Below, one piece after another: positions 27,351-36,767 of a stretch of 64,000 nt of DNA (its first letter is position 1; each line of letters begins with the position of its first letter). A program made the translations under genes and the position numbers. The stretch lies in the NCBI RefSeq assembly GCF_020171465.1, contig NZ_JAIUZR010000001.1, positions 62,001-126,000 on the forward strand, given 5' to 3'. The notes under the pieces were generated by a model. It saw only the letters and a list, made by a program, of their open reading frames with translations, had not been told where the DNA came from and did no database searches. This DNA comes from Lutimonas saemankumensis. GTDB lineage: Bacteria; Bacteroidota; Bacteroidia; Flavobacteriales; Flavobacteriaceae.

Positions 27351-28931
27351 ATGAAAAACTTGCCGAGCATATTTAATGATGTAATTGGCCCTGTAATGAG
27401 GGGGCCGTCCAGTTCTCATACAGCTGCCTCCTGGAGAGTTGGGATGATGGCTGTTCAAATGATTGAGGGAAACCTAAGAAAAGCTTTGATCGAATTTGAC
27501 AAAGACGGGGCTTGGGTAACGAATTATGAAGAACAGGGAACAGTGTTGGGTATGAATGGGGGCCTGTTAGGAATAGATATGTCAGATGATGCCATGAAAC
27601 AAAATGAAAGAATTGCTTCAGAAAGAGGTGTGCAGATAAATTACAATATCAGCTCTTTTGAAAACTCACATGCCAACAGCATGCAGCTGACTCTTGGCTC
27701 AGATAAAAATGATCAAGTTAAAATACTGGCGGCCTCATTGGGTGGAGGTTCCTTTGAGATCCAGAAGATCGATGAATGCAGGGTGAAGATGAAAGGAGAT
27801 CGTTATGGACTTCTTATCTGGTCTGAGGACAATTTAAATAATGAATTGGAAAAGTTGAAGCCGCAAGGATCTAATTTGAAGGTAGTTGAGATGCCTGATT
27901 TTAATTTGCATTTCATGGAGAATGCAGATCCTTTTAGAAAAGACCTTGAGGAACATATCAAAAATTGGAAGGAAGTCATGAAAGTATGCAATATAGTTCC
28001 AATCATGCCGGTAATCTCAGGAAGGGAGAAGGAACTCCCATTTTCTTCAATTGATTCACTCATTGAATTCAGTAGAAGTAAAAATATGTCTTTGGGGGAA
28101 CTTGGTTTGATGTATGAAGGATATCGAAGCGGACTTTCTGAGAATGAGTTAAAAGATAAAATGACCGAGCTCATAGAGATTATAGAAGGAAGTATTTCCA
28201 TTGGTCTGGCCGGAACTGACTTTCAAGACCGAATTCTGCCGCAGCAATCGCATCTTGTGGCTAAAGCTGAGAAAAAAGGAAATATCCTTCAAGGTTCCAT
28301 TATCAATAAGATTGTGGCCAATGTTGCTGCAATAATGGAATCTAAAAGTGCTCTGGAGGTTATCGTTGCCAATCCCACTGCTGGTTCTTGCGGGACGGTT
28401 GGTGCGGCTTTAAAGGCGGTATCGGATGAGGTTGAAGCGAGTATGGATGAAAAAATTATGGCTTATTTTGCATCTGGTTTAGTAGGAGCCTATTTTGCCA
28501 TGGGGCCGGGATTTTCAGCCGAAGAACATGGCTGTCAGGTAGAATGTGGTGCTTCTGCCGGAATGGCGGCAGCTGCAATAGTGGAACTGTTCGAGGGTAA
28601 TGCCAGTCAGGCCCTCGGGGCAGCATCGATGGCAATTCAAAATATGATAGGTTTGGTGTGTGACCCCATTGCCGACAGAGTAGAAGCTCCGTGCCTGGGT
28701 AAGAACACAAGTGCTGCAGTTAATGCTTTATCTTCTGCTACCATGGCTCTCTCAGGTTTTGCCCATCTAATTCCTCTTGATCAGGTTCTTGATACCGTGG
28801 AAAGAGTCAGCGCCGACATGCCAACTTGTGTTAAATGTACGGGGTTAGGAGGATTGGCCATAACTCCTGCGGCAGTTAAATTGAAAAAACAACTTGAAAA
28901 GATCAAGGCTGACGGTGAAAGGATCTCTTGA
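27351..28931 (+). CDS. sdaA: L-serine ammonia-lyase (iron-sulfur-dependent, single chain)
   Basis: A 526-residue enzyme that converts L-serine to pyruvate and ammonia. The N-terminal beta domain has the family motif GPSSSHT (18-24). The C-terminal alpha domain has NPTAGSCGTVG, EEHGCQVECGASAG and DRVEAPCLGKN, which supply the Cys ligands of the 4Fe-4S cluster, with CVKCTGLGG near the end. Alpha and beta parts are fused as in enterobacterial SdaA. It is monocistronic, with a strong terminator directly downstream. Confidence 0.93.
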   Translation: MKNLPSIFNDVIGPVMRGPSSSHTAASWRVGMMAVQMIEGNLRKALIEFDKDGAWVTNYEEQGTVLGMNGGLLGIDMSDDAMKQNERIASERGVQINYNISSFENSHANSMQLTLGSDKNDQVKILAASLGGGSFEIQKIDECRVKMKGDRYGLLIWSEDNLNNELEKLKPQGSNLKVVEMPDFNLHFMENADPFRKDLEEHIKNWKEVMKVCNIVPIMPVISGREKELPFSSIDSLIEFSRSKNMSLGELGLMYEGYRSGLSENELKDKMTELIEIIEGSISIGLAGTDFQDRILPQQSHLVAKAEKKGNILQGSIINKIVANVAAIMESKSALEVIVANPTAGSCGTVGAALKAVSDEVEASMDEKIMAYFASGLVGAYFAMGPGFSAEEHGCQVECGASAGMAAAAIVELFEGNASQALGAASMAIQNMIGLVCDPIADRVEAPCLGKNTSAAVNALSSATMALSGFAHLIPLDQVLDTVERVSADMPTCVKCTGLGGLAITPAAVKLKKQLEKIKADGERIS

Positions 28932-28951
28932 TTAAAACACAACTTTTAAAC

Positions 28952-28983
28952 AAAAAACCCTCAGGTTCACCTGAGGGTTTTTT
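28952..28983. terminator. Bidirectional rho-independent terminator after sdaA
   Basis: A perfect 14-bp stem (28952-28965 with 28970-28983), core CCCTCAGG/CCTGAGGG, closes a TTCA loop; the A-run on the left and T-run on the right make it work on both strands. It separates sdaA from the convergent saccharopine-dehydrogenase-family gene. Confidence 0.93.
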
Positions 28984-29019
28984 CTCTTTAGAGATTTATT
29001 TTGAGACCGTTATTTGAAT

Positions 29020-30165
29020 TTATTTTTCCAGGATCCTTGATTTTTTTACATAATGAATATTCCGCTCTTTTAAATAATTCAGAAAATATTCAAAACAAGG
29101 TCTGTGTCTTCCCACTAACTCTGGAGGAAAGACTCCTTTTTCTGAAAATAATCCTTCAAGGAAAAGGTTTGCAGCTGCAGTGGCGGTGTATCCTGTGGTT
29201 CTTGACATTGATGAGGTCTTTGTTGAATGACAATATTCATCGTGAAGATCGTAGGTAACTTCTTCAATTTGTCCCAGACTGTTTTCACCCTTTAAGGTAA
29301 TCCGCATCACAGTAATTTCTTCTTCCTCCTCGCCAAGTTTCCACTCTTTGAAAAGTATAGAGCTTGTCACATCAAGAGGACAGATTTTAGTTCCTTTAAC
29401 CTCAATGTAATTCTTATCAAAAAAACCACTTTCTTTCAAAGCCTTGATATACTCAACATGCCCGGGATATCTAAGGGTTTTTTCCTTCATGTTTAAAATG
29501 TGGGGCATGGTATGAATAATCGACCTTAAGCCATCGGTATTAAAGGATTCCAAGGTACCTAACTTGTCAAAGTGAATGTATTCGCAGTCGGTAAGGGCCT
29601 CACGGACCACTTCATGGCCATTTTCTACATATCTTGCAGGTCGGATATATTCTTCAATTACATCGATAGGGGAAAAAGGAGCCTTATAACAGAACGGCCA
29701 CTTTTTCTCCTTGGGAAGTCCTCCTACAAGGCACTCGAAATCCGTTAGCTTCATAATTTCATTATAGTGCCCAAGGATAATGTTATCCATACCCGGAGCA
29801 ACTCCACAATCCACAATGGCCGTTACATTGTTCTCTTTTGCCAAAAGGTCAAGTTCAAGTGAATTTTCAGCAAAGAAAGAAATGTCGATAACATTCTTCT
29901 TGGCTTCAATTATGGATTTTAAGGTCTCAAAACCCAGAAATCCGGGAACTGCACAAATGACGAGATCAAAGGGTTGAATTTGATTTTGCAGTGATTCTTT
30001 ATGGGTCACATCTAACTTTTGAATATGTATTTGAGGATGTGATTTTTTTATCTTTTCGAGCCTTGATGGACTGATGTCTGTTAAGGTTACTTCGTGATTT
30101 AGGGCCATGTCAACTGCCATTGCACTCCCAACCATACCGGCTCCGATAACGATTACTTTATTCAT
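29020..30165 (-). CDS. Saccharopine dehydrogenase-family oxidoreductase
   Basis: A 381-residue NAD(P)-dependent enzyme. The Rossmann start is VIVIGAGMVGSAMA (GxGxxG), followed by VICAVPGF and the hallmark DCGVAPGMDNIILGHY of the saccharopine dehydrogenase/carboxynorspermidine dehydrogenase superfamily. The C-terminal domain reads CHSTKTSSMSRTTGYTA. It acts on an amino-acid or polyamine-type imine; lysine catabolism is the usual assignment in Bacteroidota, but the motifs do not fix the substrate. No signal peptide; cytosolic. It stands alone. Confidence 0.88.
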   Translation of the reverse strand: MNKVIVIGAGMVGSAMAVDMALNHEVTLTDISPSRLEKIKKSHPQIHIQKLDVTHKESLQNQIQPFDLVICAVPGFLGFETLKSIIEAKKNVIDISFFAENSLELDLLAKENNVTAIVDCGVAPGMDNIILGHYNEIMKLTDFECLVGGLPKEKKWPFCYKAPFSPIDVIEEYIRPARYVENGHEVVREALTDCEYIHFDKLGTLESFNTDGLRSIIHTMPHILNMKEKTLRYPGHVEYIKALKESGFFDKNYIEVKGTKICPLDVTSSILFKEWKLGEEEEEITVMRITLKGENSLGQIEEVTYDLHDEYCHSTKTSSMSRTTGYTATAAANLFLEGLFSEKGVFPPELVGRHRPCFEYFLNYLKERNIHYVKKSRILEK

Positions 30166-30423
30166 GTTTATTGTTTAAAAGTTAAAATAATTTTTAGGGT
30201 AAGTTCCGGGAATAAACCTACAATCCCGGTATTAAAATCCAGGGCATTTCATCCGGTTTTTTGATCAGAGAATACATTAAGACAAATATGCAATTTTTAG
30301 CTGACAATTTGTGATCATTTTTAAGGGGTAATCAGTTTTTTCCCATTTTGACAAGCCTTTCTCCGGGATTATTTTCCCTTTTTTGATTACTTTTAGTTAT
30401 TGAGAACAAAAGCTATTTGCGTT

Positions 30424-31380
30424 ATGACTAAAATAGAGAGCCCCTGGTTGCTTTTATTACTAATTACAGTTTTGATTTTTGGCTGTAGCGGAGATGATAC
30501 TGAATCGGGAATGGAAGATGAGGTGTCTTTGGGTGAATTCATAGATGAAAGTACTTACAGGGTTTTTCCGCAGGCCTCTCAAAATTTTGAAGTTGCAGAG
30601 TTTAGGCTATGGCTTCCGGAAACAGATAAAGAGCTGAAAGCTGTAGCGGTTTTGCTACAAGGCCATAATTCAAATGGTATGGGCTTAACTAAATCTCCTC
30701 TTTGGCGGGATTTTGCCAGAAAAGAAAACCTTGCACTGCTAGGTATTCATTTCAAATCGGATGGTCAGGGCGGATATTATTCTCATTCTGAAGAGGGCAG
30801 CGGGCTGGCTTTATTGCTGGCTTTGGAAAAATTATCGGAAAAGGCCGGAAAGGAATACCTCAAGGATTTACCTTTTTTGTTAAGAGGCTTTTCTGCAGGA
30901 GGTTTGTTTAGCCATAGTTTTTCTGCATTCAGGCACGAAAGGGTTTTGGCATTTGGAAACATAAGAGGAGGAGGCTTAGATTTGACTCCTGATGTTAACA
31001 AGGGGGTCCCTGGAATTATGTTTTATGGAGAAAACGATTTTCAGCATAGAAACGACAGGATTATTGAAGTTGTTGAATTAAAGCGGAGTATTGGAGCAAA
31101 CTGGAGCCTTGTAAAAGAACCCGTGGTGGATCATTTTGGACGTCTTGACCGAACGGATTCTCTTTTACAAAAATTGTTCACCAAGGTTTTGGCCAAAAGA
31201 CTTAAAGGAGGCTCTATGGAACTTCAGCCCCTTGATGAATCAGAAGGCTGGCTGGGCAATCATAATAGTTTTGAAATCCAGGCTTATGAAAATTATTCAG
31301 GAGATAAGTCCAGGGCCTCCTGGTTGATCGATGAAGAATTTGCCAGAGAATGGCAGCGATTCCAACGTGAAAGAAACTGA
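30424..31380 (+). CDS. Alpha/beta-hydrolase-like lipoprotein
   Basis: A 318-residue protein from the ATG at 30424; an in-frame TTG at 30400 would only lengthen the signal sequence. Lipobox LIFGC places it in the envelope. The fold follows an alpha/beta hydrolase: VLLQGHNSNG after the first strands (oxyanion region), nucleophile elbow RGFSAGG, GIMFYGENDF near the acid, and VVDHFG supplying the His. It resembles esterase/depolymerase-type hydrolases, but no substrate can be named. It converges with the large CRTAC1 gene, 16 bp apart. Confidence 0.75.
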   Translation: MTKIESPWLLLLLITVLIFGCSGDDTESGMEDEVSLGEFIDESTYRVFPQASQNFEVAEFRLWLPETDKELKAVAVLLQGHNSNGMGLTKSPLWRDFARKENLALLGIHFKSDGQGGYYSHSEEGSGLALLLALEKLSEKAGKEYLKDLPFLLRGFSAGGLFSHSFSAFRHERVLAFGNIRGGGLDLTPDVNKGVPGIMFYGENDFQHRNDRIIEVVELKRSIGANWSLVKEPVVDHFGRLDRTDSLLQKLFTKVLAKRLKGGSMELQPLDESEGWLGNHNSFEIQAYENYSGDKSRASWLIDEEFAREWQRFQRERN

Positions 31381-31396
31381 TTCTTCAGATCAAGAA

Positions 31397-34300
31397 CTAT
31401 GGCGTTGTAAAGATTTTTATTTTCTCGTTGTTCTGGGTAGCGATAATCAGTTTCTGATTGAAACGGTCCGTGATTTGAATCAAATGTTTTGATTGTCCCT
31501 GTACTTTAAATCCAGATTTTCTACTGGGAACAACTTCGAAGTCTTTACCGTTGGTTTTGACCATTAATCCTGTAAGCGCATCAAACTGGCCATAATTAGA
31601 CTCAGCGCTAAAATCATTGCCGACCACCAGGAATTCCTTTTGTCCATCATTATCGAAGTCTTCGATAAGCATATCGTTGATCGGAGAAACCTGAAGGGCG
31701 TCATGAAAAGGATGGACCATAAAATTTCCATTCCCGAGATTTTCCATATAAGAGCTGGCGAACGTGGAAGCCTTTAAGGTTTCAGCCTCCAGATCCTCAA
31801 TTTTAAGGATACTCTCGAAAGTGACACTTGCAAAATCCTCGAAAGAGTAAAACTGAACCATGGATTCTGGAAATTGTAATTTGATGTCCTCCCTTCCATG
31901 AACAGGATAAAGGATCTCTTTTCCTTCGTGTTCAAAATACTGGCCCAGCAGAGGATCCAGTTTTCCATTGCCATCGTAGTCTTTGTTGTACACATACAGA
32001 GGATAATTCTTTTTTGGTTTATAATAGGAATTTAAGCCCTGGTTCCCAGCAATGAAATCCAGATCTCCGTCCTGATCAAAGTCATGGGCCTGAATGCAAT
32101 TCCACCATCCTTCTACCTCAATGGGTACATTTTCCTTATTGACCCATTTTAAATCTGATTTTTCAAGTTTACCCTTATTATTTTTATAGATTTTAACGGG
32201 CATAAATTCACCGGATACGATTAGATCCTCCCATTGATCGTTGTCAATATCAGTCCAGATAGCGTCCGTAATCATACCTGCATCCTGAATTACCGAATTT
32301 TCCTCAAGATGAAATGTTCCATTATCGTTTATCAATATGGAGCTTTCAGGTGTTTTGGGATAGTTGTAAGGTGTTATTCGTGCACCGATAAACAGGTCCA
32401 TATCCTGATCATGGTCAATATCAACCGCCCTCACGCATCCGGTGCTGTTGAAAATTTCAGGTAGCGCCTTTTTATCTCTTGTAAAATGTCCTTTTCCGTC
32501 ATTAATATACAGGCGATCCAGGAATCGTGGTGAGTTTTCAAAGAATTCATTTCCCCCACTGCCTACGTAAAGATCGAGGTCCTTGTCGTTATCCACATCA
32601 ATAAAAACCGCATCAGTATCTTCAAAAACTGAATCGAGCACTTGTTTGGGATAAAATTTTCCGTTTTCATCCTGAAACCAAATTGAACCTGGTTCGTTGT
32701 AACTTCCGCCGATAAAAATTTCGTCTCCCTCGATCCCGTCAATATTTCCAGCAGCTATGCAAGGACCCGATTGGGAATACTGTCTCATCAATAAGGGTTG
32801 ATCCGTATATTCATTGAATTTATTCTCCTTGTGTACAAAGGGCAGAATGGAATCCTGATTTGTAAACAAAAATTCATTTTTTGATTTTGGACGGTGGTTT
32901 TGTCTAGCCTCTTTTTGATTTAGTTCCAGGAGTTGATTTGGATCAGGGTTATTTATTTTTGTCACTGTTCCATCCGGCCAGATCACCTTTAAAGAGTCAA
33001 TGGGTTCAGAACTTAATCCAAAGTGAATAATGGGCTCCACGGAAGACAGGTACCCCCTAATAACGGAATGAAACTGATGCTGTTCTTTTCCTTTTTGCCA
33101 GATTGAAACCTTGGATCCAATGGCTCCTGTGTTTTGTCCCTTACCAACTAATTTTACACGTAAGTAATTGTTTTTCAGCTGCTCCGAGCTCTGATTTTCC
33201 AACAGAAATGCCTTCCCGTTTATGTTGCTGACTACCAGGTCAAGATCCCCGTCGAGATCAAGGTCTGCATAGGCTACACCATTAGATAAAGACGGGACTG
33301 GTTCGGTCCAGTGTCCGGACACATCTGAAAACAGATTACCTTCCTTTTGCTCGTAGAAAAAATTAGGTTCCTCAATGGCCGGTAATTCCATTACGTATTT
33401 TTTCAACTTGTTTTTACTCGGGGTAAAGACAGTACTTTTTTGAGCCGTGAAATTGAGGTAATCCAAATCTATAATGTCTTTGATATAGCCATTACTTACA
33501 TATATGTCCTTGTCTCCGTCATTGTCGAAATCAACCATCAGGCCGGCCCAGCTCCAGTCTGTACTGGAAATTCCTTTCTGAAAAGCAACCTCACTGCTTC
33601 TCACGGGTTCCCCGTTAAGATGGCCATTTCCCAGCTGAAGTGTGTTTCTCATATATTGGGCTGTATAATCATTTCCCGTGATCACCATATGAGCCATATA
33701 ATTCATTCCTCCAAGGACCCTTTTCTGTCTGTTGTAGCTATTGGGAAGCATGTCAAGAACGTAAATGTCCCAGATACCGTCGTTATTAATATCTGCAATA
33801 TCCATCCCCATGCCATTCGTGGTCATATGCCCAATATACTTTTTATTTGATTCGATAAATTCCGGATTGATGCTATCCCTGTGAGCCTTGTTCAAATAAA
33901 GAAGATCTTCTGTAATAAAGTCGTTGGAGACATAAACATCAACCAATTGATCATTGTTGAAGTCCGCAATCCCGACCCCAAGGCCGAAACCTTTATGCGT
34001 TATATTCAGTTCCTCGGACACATTTTTAAATACCGGGTGATCGACCCCTTCCTTGCTTTCATTTCTAAGCATGTAATCGGTAAGGTATTCGGGCCAGTAC
34101 TTTTTAGGCCTTGGTGTATTCCGGTTGAAGTGGGTGTTGTTTTTATTATGGACGATGTATACGTCTAAGTCTCCATCCAGATCGTAGTCAAAAAACACCG
34201 ATTGTGTGGAGTAATTTCCGTCATCCAGGCCGTATTCATGAGCCATTTCTTTAAAAACAGGAATTCCATTCTTATTTACCCCCTGATTGACAAATAAAAG

Positions 34301-34729
34301 GTTATTACAGTTATTTTCACATTTGACACCGGCAACATTTAAATATATATCATCGAGGCCATCAGCATTGATATCAACAACAGATACACCCGTGATCCAG
34401 CTTGATGTTTTAACATTCGCTTCTTCCGTAATATCCTGAAACCTAAGACTTCCTTTGTTGAGATACAAAGCTGAAGAAATCTGATTACCGGTAAAAACCA
34501 CATCATAGAGCCCATCATTATTGAAATCTCCAATACCAACACCACCGCCATTGAAGCAATTGAGGCATTCACTTGGGTTTACACTGTCGTTTTCTATAAT
34601 TACATTTGAAAAGTTGAGACCTGAAACTTCAGGGTCCACCATTTTGAACAAATCTTTTTTAGGGTCGCGGTTACAACTTATTAAAAGGGTGGTACATACT
34701 AGTGTAACAAAAAATAAATGTCTCCTCAT
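31397..34729 (-). CDS. CRTAC1 family lipoprotein: FG-GAP/VCBS propellers with internal ASPIC/UnbV domain
   Basis: An 1110-residue lipoprotein (lipobox LLISC, Cys19). It carries many FG-GAP/VCBS blades with calcium-loop motifs such as DFNNDGLYD, DYDLDGDLD and DFDNDGDKD. An ASPIC/UnbV domain lies in the middle (about 530-610: YLRVKLVGKGQNTGAIGSK, then HFGLSS and WPDGT), followed by a second set of blades up to the C-terminus. The double propeller around a central ASPIC domain is longer than typical CRTAC1 proteins. It is divergent from the 11-gene operon that contains three relatives, across a 306-bp gap. Such proteins are surface-exposed and probably bind glycans or proteins through calcium; no enzymatic role is established. 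Confidence 0.88.
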   Translation of the reverse strand: MRRHLFFVTLVCTTLLISCNRDPKKDLFKMVDPEVSGLNFSNVIIENDSVNPSECLNCFNGGGVGIGDFNNDGLYDVVFTGNQISSALYLNKGSLRFQDITEEANVKTSSWITGVSVVDINADGLDDIYLNVAGVKCENNCNNLLFVNQGVNKNGIPVFKEMAHEYGLDDGNYSTQSVFFDYDLDGDLDVYIVHNKNNTHFNRNTPRPKKYWPEYLTDYMLRNESKEGVDHPVFKNVSEELNITHKGFGLGVGIADFNNDQLVDVYVSNDFITEDLLYLNKAHRDSINPEFIESNKKYIGHMTTNGMGMDIADINNDGIWDIYVLDMLPNSYNRQKRVLGGMNYMAHMVITGNDYTAQYMRNTLQLGNGHLNGEPVRSSEVAFQKGISSTDWSWAGLMVDFDNDGDKDIYVSNGYIKDIIDLDYLNFTAQKSTVFTPSKNKLKKYVMELPAIEEPNFFYEQKEGNLFSDVSGHWTEPVPSLSNGVAYADLDLDGDLDLVVSNINGKAFLLENQSSEQLKNNYLRVKLVGKGQNTGAIGSKVSIWQKGKEQHQFHSVIRGYLSSVEPIIHFGLSSEPIDSLKVIWPDGTVTKINNPDPNQLLELNQKEARQNHRPKSKNEFLFTNQDSILPFVHKENKFNEYTDQPLLMRQYSQSGPCIAAGNIDGIEGDEIFIGGSYNEPGSIWFQDENGKFYPKQVLDSVFEDTDAVFIDVDNDKDLDLYVGSGGNEFFENSPRFLDRLYINDGKGHFTRDKKALPEIFNSTGCVRAVDIDHDQDMDLFIGARITPYNYPKTPESSILINDNGTFHLEENSVIQDAGMITDAIWTDIDNDQWEDLIVSGEFMPVKIYKNNKGKLEKSDLKWVNKENVPIEVEGWWNCIQAHDFDQDGDLDFIAGNQGLNSYYKPKKNYPLYVYNKDYDGNGKLDPLLGQYFEHEGKEILYPVHGREDIKLQFPESMVQFYSFEDFASVTFESILKIEDLEAETLKASTFASSYMENLGNGNFMVHPFHDALQVSPINDMLIEDFDNDGQKEFLVVGNDFSAESNYGQFDALTGLMVKTNGKDFEVVPSRKSGFKVQGQSKHLIQITDRFNQKLIIATQNNEKIKIFTTP

Positions 34730-35035
34730 AAACTTGGAATTGATTTCTCTGACTTTTCGGTTTATTCACTTCAGCCTTTAGACCTGGGAACTTCCGCTTC
34801 ATATTATAATCAGCCCATTATCCGATTTTGTGCCAAATATACTTCTTTTAATCCATGGAAATTTCGGTAAAGAAATAGTAAAACAAGATTTTTTTTAATG
34901 ATTTATATCATTTTTTTTCAGCCAAAACTATCCCAACTTTGGCATGGAAACAAAAATCAAGGATCGGGCTCCTTTACAAGACTTCAGAAACTTTTGTTTT
35001 CAGGATATTTTGAATATTAAAACAGGTAACTGAAA
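34730..35035. other. Divergent intergenic region between the CRTAC1 genes
   Basis: The only gene-free gap above 300 bp. It is AT-rich and must hold both divergent promoters. It contains the minus-strand TATATTTG described separately, a poly-T tract and a short AT-only palindrome AATGAT-TTAT-ATCATT at 34897-34912, which could be an operator or chance. I found no convincing -7 box for the plus strand and no small gene. Confidence 0.6.
34834..34841 (-). promoter_or_regulatory. Candidate -7 box for the minus-strand CRTAC1 gene
   Basis: The minus strand reads TATATTTG, an exact match to TAnnTTTG, about 105 bases before the ATG at 34729. The best upstream element is TTTC at a spacing of only 16, so the -33 side is poor. 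Confidence 0.3.
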
Positions 35036-36757
35036 GTGAGTTCAAATCATACGTATCAACAAAATATTTTTAGAAACAAATGCAGGAATCGCTTTCCGTT
35101 AAAAGCGTTTATGTATTGGTTTCTGGTATTTATTATCTTTTCATGTAAAACTGACCCCAAAGCCAAAAAGGCGGAATTGAATGCCAAACCTGTGCCCATA
35201 CCTGTGACTCAGGATTTTTATCAGGAAATTGCCAAGGATATTGGATTGGACTTTGTCCATTCCATAGGTGCAGCCGAGATGGAAAATATTGTTGAATCAG
35301 TAGGGGGTGGTGCTGCTTTTCTTGATTATGATCAGGATGGATTTATGGACATATTTACCTGCAGTGGTACCTGGGTTGAGGGTTTCAGCAAAACCAAGCC
35401 GAAGAATACAGAAGGGCACAACCATCTATATAAGAATCTTGGGAATGGAACCTTTGAGGATGTAAGTGAGGAAGCCGGAATAAATAAATCCTTTTACAGC
35501 ATGGGTATAACTGTTGGGGATATTAACAATGATGATTTTCCAGACATTTTTTTAAGTAATCACGGGAAGAACACGCTGTACCTAAATCTGGGTGATGGCT
35601 CATTTAAGGATGTTAGTTCAAAGGCAGCTGTTGAAGGAGGTGAGCAGTGCAGTGTGGGGGCCGTCTGGTTCGATTATGATAATGACGGGTTTCTTGACCT
35701 GTACGTGGGGAATTACCTGAATTTTGATCCTGAATATACCTACTATTACGCTCCGGATGGTTTTCCGGGTCCGTTGGCCTATGACAGCCAAAAGGATGTT
35801 CTCTACAGAAATAACGGAGATAATACCTTTGAAGATGTGACCGAGGCCATGGGGATTGTGGATATTGATGGTCGTGCCATGGGAGTTGGTGCAGCAGATT
35901 ACGATGATGATGGCTATGTTGATATATACGTTGCGAATGACCATACGGTGAATTTTTTATGGCACAATGATCAGGGCAAAGGATTCACCGACCTTGGAAC
36001 CTTATCAGGGACGGGATTCAGCCAGGCTGGAGAGGCTACGGTAAGTATGTCAGTTGATTTTGCGGATTACAATCATGACGAGAAACTGGATATATTTATT
36101 TCCGACGACAACTATTGCTCACTATATGAGAATATAGGGGATGGGATATTTCAGGATAATTCCTATGCATCAGGAATATCAATGGCCTCCGGACAATTTG
36201 TGGGCTGGTCATCTTCATTTCTGGATCATGATAACGATGGAGACCCGGATATTTTCAAGGCTAATGGAGAGCTTAAGCATCTTTACGGCCAGGAAGATCA
36301 GCTATTTGAAAATGTGGGTGATGGAAAATTTGAGGATTCCTCTTTGGAACTAGGACCTTATTTTGAAGAAGAAAATGTTGGAAGAGGTGCCTGTATGGGG
36401 GATTACGATAATGACGGGGATATGGACATCTTAGTGATTAATTTAAACGGGGAAGCCAAATTTTTAAGAAACAACAAAGGAAATAAAAACAATTGGATCC
36501 TTCTTGACCTTAAAGGCTCAAAAAGTAATCGGGACGGAATTGGTTCAAGAATAAAGATTCAATGTGGAGAGGATATTCAGACGGGACAAAGGAAAAGTAC
36601 TACAGGATACTTATCACAAAATGATCCTCGCATGCATTTTGGACTTTTAGAAAATGAAGTTATAGATCGAATTGAGATTCAATGGCCCTCAGGTTCATCA
36701 CAGGTGCTTGAAAATATCCGGGCAAATCAAATTTTAAAAATAGAAGAACCTTTATAG
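35036..36757 (+). CDS. CRTAC1 family lipoprotein with C-terminal ASPIC/UnbV domain
   Basis: A 573-residue protein. The GTG at 35036 is chosen because it gives a basic n-region before the hydrophobic core and lipobox IIFSC; the ATG at 35111 would leave no basic residues. After residue 60 come FG-GAP/VCBS blades with calcium loops (DYDQDGFMD, DINNDDFPD, DYDNDGFLD, DYDDDGYVD, DHDNDGDPD, DYDNDGDMD). The last 85 residues are an ASPIC/UnbV domain (NWILLDLKGSKSN, GYLSQNDPRMHFGL, WPSGSSQVLENI). It is the first gene of the 17-kb operon and is clearly paralogous to the 551-residue protein at 48017. It is expected to be surface-exposed; the binding partner is unknown. Confidence 0.88.
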   Translation: MSSNHTYQQNIFRNKCRNRFPLKAFMYWFLVFIIFSCKTDPKAKKAELNAKPVPIPVTQDFYQEIAKDIGLDFVHSIGAAEMENIVESVGGGAAFLDYDQDGFMDIFTCSGTWVEGFSKTKPKNTEGHNHLYKNLGNGTFEDVSEEAGINKSFYSMGITVGDINNDDFPDIFLSNHGKNTLYLNLGDGSFKDVSSKAAVEGGEQCSVGAVWFDYDNDGFLDLYVGNYLNFDPEYTYYYAPDGFPGPLAYDSQKDVLYRNNGDNTFEDVTEAMGIVDIDGRAMGVGAADYDDDGYVDIYVANDHTVNFLWHNDQGKGFTDLGTLSGTGFSQAGEATVSMSVDFADYNHDEKLDIFISDDNYCSLYENIGDGIFQDNSYASGISMASGQFVGWSSSFLDHDNDGDPDIFKANGELKHLYGQEDQLFENVGDGKFEDSSLELGPYFEEENVGRGACMGDYDNDGDMDILVINLNGEAKFLRNNKGNKNNWILLDLKGSKSNRDGIGSRIKIQCGEDIQTGQRKSTTGYLSQNDPRMHFGLLENEVIDRIEIQWPSGSSQVLENIRANQILKIEEPL

Positions 36758-36767
36758 ATCATAATTT

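Noticed and set aside
34897-34912. Palindrome AATGAT-TTAT-ATCATT followed by T8 as a terminator
   Set aside because: The stem is only six A/T-rich pairs and lies between divergent gene starts, where no terminator is expected.
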